Below are positions 58,807 through 64,000 of a stretch of DNA of 64,000 bases, in pieces. The stretch comes from Dickeya dianthicola NCPPB 453. Its GTDB lineage: Bacteria > Pseudomonadota > Gammaproteobacteria > Enterobacterales > Enterobacteriaceae. The notes under the pieces are model-generated. The model saw only the letters and a program-made list of their open reading frames with translations, had not been told where the DNA came from and made no database searches. Location: positions 1,636,913-1,700,912 of the forward strand of contig NZ_CM001841.1 of assembly GCF_000365305.1 (NCBI RefSeq). Reading direction: 5' to 3'. How positions within the stretch are numbered: the first letter of the stretch is position 1; each line of letters starts with the position of its first letter. The translations under genes were made by a program, and so were the position numbers.

Positions 58807-61800
58807 ATGACCATTTCCCTGCATATCCAGACTAGCGCCCCTAACACCGCAGCGGCGACCAGCGTATCCCCGCTGGAGCAGTCAGGCTCCTCAAAAATGA
58901 AATTTTCCAAAACCAAACCTGATATTTATCAGACCGTCACCGACAGCATCATCGCCGCGCTGGAAGCGGGTATGAAGCCCTGGACTTGCCCGTGGCAGCG
59001 AGTGCCGGGCATGTCCGGTTTACCTTCCAACTTCGCAACCGGCATCGCGTATAGCGGAATGAATATCATGCTGTTGTGGTGCAGTGCGTCAGAACAGGGC
59101 TTCGGTGATTCACGCTGGATGACCTACAAGCAGGCACTGGCAGTAGGTGGGCAGGTTCGCAAAGGCGAGCATGGCACGACAGCAATTTTCTATACAACCC
59201 TGGAAAAGGAAAACGAAGACGGAGAAATCGACCAGATCCCGATGCTGAAAACGTTCACCGTGTTTAACGTTGAACAAATTGACGGCCTTCCGCTGACAAC
59301 TGAGGCGGTTAGCCCCGCTGAGACGTTCGAGCCGTTACCACTGGCTGAAAACCTGCTGCGCCGCAGTGGTGCCCGCATCGTAGAGAAAGGTCAAAATGCC
59401 TTTTTCAAGCCGTCAACGGATGAAATCTGGCTACCGGAACGCCATCTTTTTTCCGATGCTGCTAATTTCTACGCCACCGGCCTGCATGAGCTGGTTCACT
59501 GGAGCGGTGCGAAAAATCGTCTTAACCGTGAAATGAAAGGGAAGTTTGGCAGTGAGGGTTACGCGTTTGAAGAGTTGATCGTGCGCCGTAGAGGCGCAAA
59601 TACTGGAGTGGATATGATTATTCTGGATAGCTGGGAAAATCCATGCGAGCCTGACTTACCGGTGCCGGTGATGAACCGGCTGAAATCCCGAAAGGGGAAC
59701 GGAACCATAGCATGTCAGGAAAAGGCCCAAACCGCTGAAGCCATCGTAGGCCGGGCGGGTCATCGCAAGATGCGTATGGTGAAAGCTAAACTGCCTGAAC
59801 CTCAGTCCTCAGAGTTTTATCCTCAACAACGACGTAGCGGTGGCTGCAACGTCGTGCCGTGCCAATACCGGGATGCGATTAGGCCCGGTCTGAAGAAGAT
59901 GGTGCGACTAAACATCTTCGGCCCAGCCAGCACGGTCTGCCCCCTGTCAGGGGGATCAAAAGGACGAACGGGGCACCTGTCCGCATCGCATCTCCATATT
60001 CGCGTAACTACGGGATCGCCTAAATGGGCGCGAGTTCTGCGACCCACATGGCGACAGAGCTGCCATATTAGCCAAATGCCTGAGGTAATGCTCAGGACAG
60101 CCATCTCAGGGTGGATGATCGGGAACGAAAGGTTCCGGGTGACCGGGCCGGGAGTATCCGCTGATCAGGTGAAGGGCAGCAGTGTTTGCGATTCGGGTCT
60201 GCCTACAGAGGGGATGTGCTGATGCTGTCCGATACTCTGCAAAGGCGACTGGAATCAATTCCCGTCCTGTCGAAACAGGGGAAGAGAATCAATGGATTGT
60301 CACGGATTATGACTGCGCCGAAGCTCTGGTTGCAGGCGTATGAAGATATTGCACCTAACCGTGGGGCGACGACCCGGGGAGTCACCAGCGACACGCTGGA
60401 TGGTTTCTCTCTGGAGCGTTTAACCAAAATTATCGATCAGGTCAGTAACGGCACCTACCGGTTCTCCCCTGTGCGGCGGGTACTCATTCCCAAAGCCAAT
60501 GGAAAGACCCGCCCTCTGGGCATTCCGACGGCGAGTGACAAACTGGTGCAGTCAGTGGTGAAAATTATTCTTGAGCGCATCTATGAACCGGTGTTTTCGC
60601 CAAAATCATATGGTTTCCGGCGGGGATGTTCGTGCCATGATGCACTTCTGGATATTAAACATCACTGGACCGGAGTTAAGTGGTTGATCGACATAGATGT
60701 GGTCAGCTTTTTTGACAACATTGATCACCGTGTACTGCTGGCACTGTTATCCAGGAAAATCGAGGATAAACGGTTCCTCAGGCTGATAAACAATATGCTG
60801 AAAGCGGGTTATATGGAGGACTGGAAGTTCAGCGCCACCTATAGTGGAACGCCACAGGGCAGCGTTGTTTCACCCCTCCTTGCCAATATTTACCTGCATG
60901 AGCTGGATCAGTTTCTGATACAGGGAAAATCACAGTTCAATAAGGGTGAGCGCCGTGCGGAAAACCCGCAATACCGGCGTCTTACACAGCGTATATATCA
61001 GAGGAGACGCAGGGCTGAGAAATTACTGAGTGAAGGCCGTGAAGGTGATGCTCAGGTAATCCTCACCTCGGTCCGTTATCTTGAAGAGGAACGGTCCGTC
61101 ATGCCATCAAAAGACGGCATGGATCCGGACTATAAACGGTTAATGTTCTGCCGGTATGCTGATGATTTCTTGATTGGCGTTATCGGTTCCAGAGACGAAG
61201 CACGGGAAATAATGCGCGAAGTCACAGCATTTCTTTCTGAAAATCTCCATCTGGAGGCGTCTCAGGAAAAGAGCAAAATCAGTAAGGCGACGGATGGAAC
61301 GATTTTCCTTGGTTACACAGTGAGAGCGATCACAGACAGTCGGATCAGAAGAACGAAACTGGGCAGGCGCGTAGTTCGTTCAAGGGATCCGGCGGGTCGG
61401 ATCCATCTTCTTGTTCCGCCTGAAAGGCTGGTCCGGTTTAATCAGCGTAATGGCTATGGCGATCTCGGTCGTCTGAAAGCGATACACCGGCGTCATCTGG
61501 TGGACAGCAGCCTGCTGGAAATCGTTTTAGCCTATAACGCGGAAATGCGGGGGCTGGCCAATTATTACCGTCTGGCTTACTGTGCGAAGTTCAGCCTGCG
61601 CAAGCTGTGGTTCCTCTGGGAAACCAGCCTGCTCAAAACGCTGGCCTTCAAATTACGCCTTTCCGTAAATCAGGTGGCTCATCGTCTTAAAACAAGAAAT
61701 GGTCTCGTGGTTCGCTTTTGTATACAGGGTAAAGAACGGGCTGTCGCCGTGTTCAGTCTGAAACACCTGAACCAGCTTCCGAATCTCGGAAACAAAGTTG

Positions 61801-62326
61801 ATAAGCTGGCAGTTACCTGGTTTACCAGCGGACGTTCTGATGTTATGGACAGGCTTTTAGCCCGACAGTGTGAATACTGCGGAGCAACAGGCGTTCCATG
61901 TGAAATCCATCACAGCCGTAAGCTTGCGGATATGAAGGATACACCACTCTGGAAGCAGGTGGCGGCAGCAAGACGGCGCAAGCGAATCGTTCTGTGCCTG
62001 ACATGCCACAAGGCTCTGCATGCAGGAACACTGAAACCACGTAACGGGAATGGGAACTGGCAAACATGGAGAGCCGGATGATGGGAAACTATCACGTCCG
62101 GTTCGGTGGGCGGGAGAGGCATGTTCTCTCTGAGACATGATCCTCCCGACCCAATGCCGAGCTGGGAAGCGCGTTCCTGATGGCGGATCTGGGGATTGTC
62201 GGAGAGGTTCAGCATGAAAGCTATATCGCTTCCTGGCTGAAAGCATTGAAGAACGACAAGCGCTATATTTTCAAAGCCGCCAGCGCGGCATCGAAAGCGC
62301 ATCGTTATCTGATGGATACGGTTTGA
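58807..62326 (+). CDS. ardC: ArdC-type anti-restriction protein, split by a group II intron (exons 58807-59580 and 62156-62326)
   Basis: Joined, the exons encode 314 residues: an N-terminal single-stranded DNA-binding domain ([40 protein letters not shown]) and a zincin-like metalloprotease domain with HELVHW (His227-His231, HExxH). The exon junction restores the expected phrase [13 protein letters not shown] in frame (ATC|GCC). The start ATG 58807 lies behind CGGAGAAAAAACC. ArdC protects incoming conjugative DNA from restriction. Without splicing the frame reads into intron sequence after residue 258 and ends at 60222 region, losing the last part. Confidence 0.85.
60222..62081 (+). CDS. ltrA: Group II intron-encoded reverse transcriptase/maturase with HNH endonuclease
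   Basis: Starting at ATG 60222, just after an AGAGGGGATG region, it has 619 residues. RT blocks are [76 protein letters not shown] and the catalytic YADD (312-315). A maturase X domain ([17 protein letters not shown]) follows, and the C-terminus is an HNH endonuclease (CEYCG at 550, [21 protein letters not shown]). It should both splice and mobilise the intron. The frame ends inside domain V. Confidence 0.95.
   Translation: MLSDTLQRRLESIPVLSKQGKRINGLSRIMTAPKLWLQAYEDIAPNRGATTRGVTSDTLDGFSLERLTKIIDQVSNGTYRFSPVRRVLIPKANGKTRPLGIPTASDKLVQSVVKIILERIYEPVFSPKSYGFRRGCSCHDALLDIKHHWTGVKWLIDIDVVSFFDNIDHRVLLALLSRKIEDKRFLRLINNMLKAGYMEDWKFSATYSGTPQGSVVSPLLANIYLHELDQFLIQGKSQFNKGERRAENPQYRRLTQRIYQRRRRAEKLLSEGREGDAQVILTSVRYLEEERSVMPSKDGMDPDYKRLMFCRYADDFLIGVIGSRDEAREIMREVTAFLSENLHLEASQEKSKISKATDGTIFLGYTVRAITDSRIRRTKLGRRVVRSRDPAGRIHLLVPPERLVRFNQRNGYGDLGRLKAIHRRHLVDSSLLEIVLAYNAEMRGLANYYRLAYCAKFSLRKLWFLWETSLLKTLAFKLRLSVNQVAHRLKTRNGLVVRFCIQGKERAVAVFSLKHLNQLPNLGNKVDKLAVTWFTSGRSDVMDRLLARQCEYCGATGVPCEIHHSRKLADMKDTPLWKQVAAARRRKRIVLCLTCHKALHAGTLKPRNGNGNWQTWRAG
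62071..62155 (+). ncRNA. Group II intron domains V and VI
   Basis: Domain V is a 34-base hairpin (GAGCCGGATGATGGGAAAC on one side, CACGTCCGGTTC on the other) with the AGC catalytic triad and GAAA tetraloop. Downstream, GGGAGAGGCATG and CATGATCCTCCC pair to form domain VI with an unpaired purine-rich bulge near the branch point. The last base is T62155. Confidence 0.85.
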
Positions 62327-62607
62327 GTTGAAGCACAAGACGCTGCAAAGGAAGGCGGCGTTAACCTGATATCGGGGCAGGCAGCGTGACGGATGTTTCA
62401 ATTCCCAGGCTGCGGGTGCGGGCGGCAAAGAGCCCGCGCATCCCGCAAACGGCATTTGTACACCGGTGATTGCTGTAAACGACGACTCAGGTATGACGTC
62501 TGACGGTGACGTTTGCAGGACGGCAACGGTAGCCGGGCCTGTTTTTGGTGTTATGATAAGTGTATTGTGCCGTGTAATGCACACGTATCTCATGCAGGAG
62601 AGCAATC
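62327..62607. other. Gap between ardC and ccdA
   Basis: About 280 bases without a gene. A GC-rich hairpin at 62411-62447 (TGCGGG-T-GCGGGC and GCCCGC-GCAT-CCCGCA) may terminate the ardC transcript, although no T run follows. The ccdAB promoter and its autoregulatory operator should be in the right half; GTGTAATGCACAC at about 62571-62583 is a possible dyad. Confidence 0.45.
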
Positions 62608-62844
62608 ATGACCGCGAAACAACGCAACACACAGAGCGTGACCATGACGGTGGAGCGTGCCTTACTGGTCCGTGCGCGTGAAGCGGGCATTAACCTGAGT
62701 GCCACCCTGACAACCGCTCTGGATGCAGAGCTTCGCCGTCATGAAGCGAAAAAATGGCAGGAAGAGAACAGGGAAGCCATTGACGCATTAAACCGTTTTC
62801 ATGATGAATACGGCTGTTTCAGCGATGAATACCGGACGTTTTAA
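62608..62844 (+). CDS. ccdA: CcdA-family antitoxin
   Basis: 78 residues from ATG 62608, behind AGGAG. The N-terminal half is a ribbon-helix-helix DNA-binding domain (SVTMTVERALLVRAREAGINLSATLTTAL) and the C-terminal part (KKWQEENREAIDALNRFHDEYGCFSDEYRTF) matches the CcdB-binding tail of F-plasmid CcdA. It neutralises CcdB and represses its own operon. It is followed two bases later by ccdB. Confidence 0.93.
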   Translation: MTAKQRNTQSVTMTVERALLVRAREAGINLSATLTTALDAELRRHEAKKWQEENREAIDALNRFHDEYGCFSDEYRTF

Positions 62845-62846
62845 CC

Positions 62847-63161
62847 ATGCAATTCACCGTATACGGTAATACCGGGAAAAGCGCTATTTACCCGCTGTTG
62901 CTCGATGTCACGAGCGATATTATTGGGCAGTTGAATCGCCGGATAGTGATCCCGTTGCTCCCGGTTGAAAAGTATCCGGCAGGCCGCCGACCGGATCGCC
63001 TTGTCCCCGTCGTCAGGCTGACGGACGGCAAAGAGTACGCCGTAATGACGCACGAGCTGGCAAGTATCCCTGTGCAGGCGCTGGGGGCAGTGTTTTGTGA
63101 TGCGTCGCAGTACCGTAATCAGGTAAAGGCCGCAATAGATTTCCTCATCGACGGCATTTAG
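62847..63161 (+). CDS. ccdB: CcdB-family gyrase toxin
   Basis: 104 residues; the N-terminus MQFTVYGNT, the DVTSDIIGQLNRRIVIPLLPVEK segment, ELASIPVQALG and the end AIDFLIDGI correspond to F-plasmid CcdB (which ends FWGI), so the GyrA-contacting C-terminus is preserved in form though the Trp is replaced. It poisons DNA gyrase when CcdA is lost. With ccdA it helps keep the mobile element in the host. Confidence 0.93.
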   Translation: MQFTVYGNTGKSAIYPLLLDVTSDIIGQLNRRIVIPLLPVEKYPAGRRPDRLVPVVRLTDGKEYAVMTHELASIPVQALGAVFCDASQYRNQVKAAIDFLIDGI

Positions 63162-63376
63162 CCGTGGCTGGCGGGAGCCTGTTCCAGTTCGGCTATCGTG
63201 CGGAACAGAAACATCTCCCGGTTTTTGGCGTCAAACGGAACCGGAATACCGTTCCTTGCCACCGTCCTGATACTGTCAAACAGCCTGATCAGACCGTTGC
63301 TGTTAGCATCCAGAAAATTAGCCCACAATTGCAGCATCAGGCGACGCTGTTCAAGGTGCTTGGTGACCTTACTCTA
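63158..63376 (-). pseudogene. Integrase-like C-terminal remnant (minus strand)
   Basis: On the minus strand an open frame of about 72 residues, closed upstream by TAG, reads KHLEQRRLMLQLWANFLDANSNG, then IRLFDSIRTVARNG, ending at TAA 63158-63160 (overlapping the ccdB end). The LEQRRLMLQWWADFLDA pattern is the usual C-terminal end of tyrosine recombinases of integrative elements. It has no start or catalytic residues and is read as a relic. The assignment is from memory of the family and moderately uncertain. Confidence 0.45.
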
Positions 63377-63649
63377 TGTCCGCTCCGTGCCAGAGGCGGA
63401 CGAGGTACACCTCTGTTCAGATGGCTAAATTCAATTAGTAACTACCCTCCTTCAAACAGTGTTTCTCGGTGAATGGCCTCGCCTCCAATTTTGCGATATC
63501 GTTCTTTTCTCTGATACACTTTCATCAATAAATGCCCCTCCATCCGGAAAGCACAAAAGCACAAAAGCACAAAAGCACACCATAAAAGCCGCACAACACG
63601 GGCGAAGGGCACTGTAGCAAACGAACACACTTTGTACTGACAGGATAAT
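63377..63649. other. Gap with tandem AAAAGCAC repeats
   Basis: About 270 bases with no gene supported. At 63548-63578 the 8-base unit AAAAGCAC occurs three times in tandem (with an AAAGCAC half copy in front). This could be a small iteron-like protein site or a slippage tract. A ribosome site CAGGA ends the region for the next gene. Confidence 0.6.
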
Positions 63650-64000
63650 ATGCTTAAAAGGATTCTGGGCAGCGCACGTTACAGAACGGATAAGGCGATC
63701 AGAGATACCCTTCGCACCCATGACGCATTTCGGGAAGCCCGCTGGAACCGCCTAGAAAAAGTCATACTCTTTTGTTCGATGCATTATATAAAATCTATCG
63801 GACTTTTATTTTCAGGGTTTGCAGCGCTTTTCACCTTACTTTATTTTTTAAAACCCTGTATCAAGCCACTGGCGGAGCAATACGCCCCAGCATGGAAAAC
63901 GCTTTTTGACTGGCAAACAAGCTTGCTGGGTGGTCAGCTCACCATTATTGGTATTGTTTACCCGCTAGTTGTGGGACTGGTCAGCGTCATTTTTCAGAAA
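63650..64000 (+). CDS. Membrane protein of unknown function (start only; runs off the window)
   Basis: ATG 63650 follows CAGGAT and opens a frame that continues beyond base 64000; 117 residues are visible. A charged basic N-terminus (KRILGSARYRTDKAIRDTLR) is followed by one helix (SIGLLFSGFAALFTLLYFL) and the start of another (LTIIGIVYPLVVGLVSVIF). I do not recognise the family. It lies downstream of the ccdAB-integrase remnant region and is probably part of the same mobile element. Confidence 0.65.
   Translation, partial: MLKRILGSARYRTDKAIRDTLRTHDAFREARWNRLEKVILFCSMHYIKSIGLLFSGFAALFTLLYFLKPCIKPLAEQYAPAWKTLFDWQTSLLGGQLTIIGIVYPLVVGLVSVIFQK

Larger units (their letters stand above)
59581..62155 (+). 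mobile_element. Group II intron inserted in ardC
   Basis: It begins with GTGCG (59581-59585), the group II 5' consensus, and ends in AT (62155) just before the exon codon GCC. Domain V is recognised at 62071-62104 (GAGCCGGATGATGGGAAAC, then TATCACGTCCGGTTC; AGC triad present), followed by domain VI. The intron segment GATCAA at 59954-59959 pairs exactly with the last six exon bases TTGATC (59575-59580) and is a candidate EBS1. Length 2575 bases. It carries its own reverse transcriptase/maturase in domain IV. Confidence 0.92.

Noticed and set aside
59581-60222. ardC reading on into the following 210 codons
   Set aside because: This is intron domain I sequence; the conserved ArdC C-terminus resumes at 62156 in frame.

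Overview
The window reads as chromosomal DNA of an enterobacterium, most likely a Dickeya-type soft-rot Pectobacteriaceae. This is inferred from gene content and close family resemblance to enterobacterial EfeUOB, NikABCDE, YohJK, YeaR/YoaG and YjjA, plus a GC-rich core; no rRNA or tRNA is present to anchor it. Positions 1-690 hold the end of a MATE transporter and a broken M20 peptidase.

Positions 1658-21965 are a complete type VI secretion (T6SS) structural cluster, all on + and tightly packed: tssB, tssC, tssE, tssF, tssG, tagH (FHA), tssJ, tssK, tssL, clpV/tssH, vasH, vasI, tssA, tssM, vasL. The order matches the large Vibrio cholerae cluster, but no hcp, vgrG or PAAR gene is linked; instead a Sel1-repeat lipoprotein and a DKNYY-type exported protein follow, then a GGDEF diguanylate cyclase.

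Positions 26393-51007 are housekeeping/adaptive metabolism: efeUOB ferrous iron/heme uptake, a DUF1272 zinc-ribbon protein, a TauE/SafE exporter, lutABC (lactate use) divergent from an AraC regulator, yohJK (LrgAB-like), katG, a methyltransferase leading a nikABCDE-like nickel ABC transporter operon, a MarR-HlyD-DHA2 efflux operon behind an almost perfect palindromic operator, a Rob-like AraC regulator, yjjA and a flavin reductase. A yeaR-yoaG pair (nitrate/NO-responsive in E. coli) follows, with an unusually long YoaG.

From about 52,190 to the right end the DNA is a lower-GC mobile accessory region: a decayed IS3-family copy, a DUF2971 gene apparently truncated by the IS end, a 1344-residue STAND/NACHT-like NTPase with a C-terminal PD-(D/E)XK-like nuclease motif (candidate anti-phage gene), and an ArdC anti-restriction gene that is split by a group II intron and preceded by a roughly 147-nt imperfect hairpin resembling a single-stranded-DNA promoter. 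A ccdAB toxin-antitoxin pair, an integrase-like remnant and the start of a membrane protein complete it. This part looks like a piece of an integrative/conjugative element or integrated plasmid. A small interspersed repeat occurs three times in the window (near 1,440, 40,060 and 52,125).
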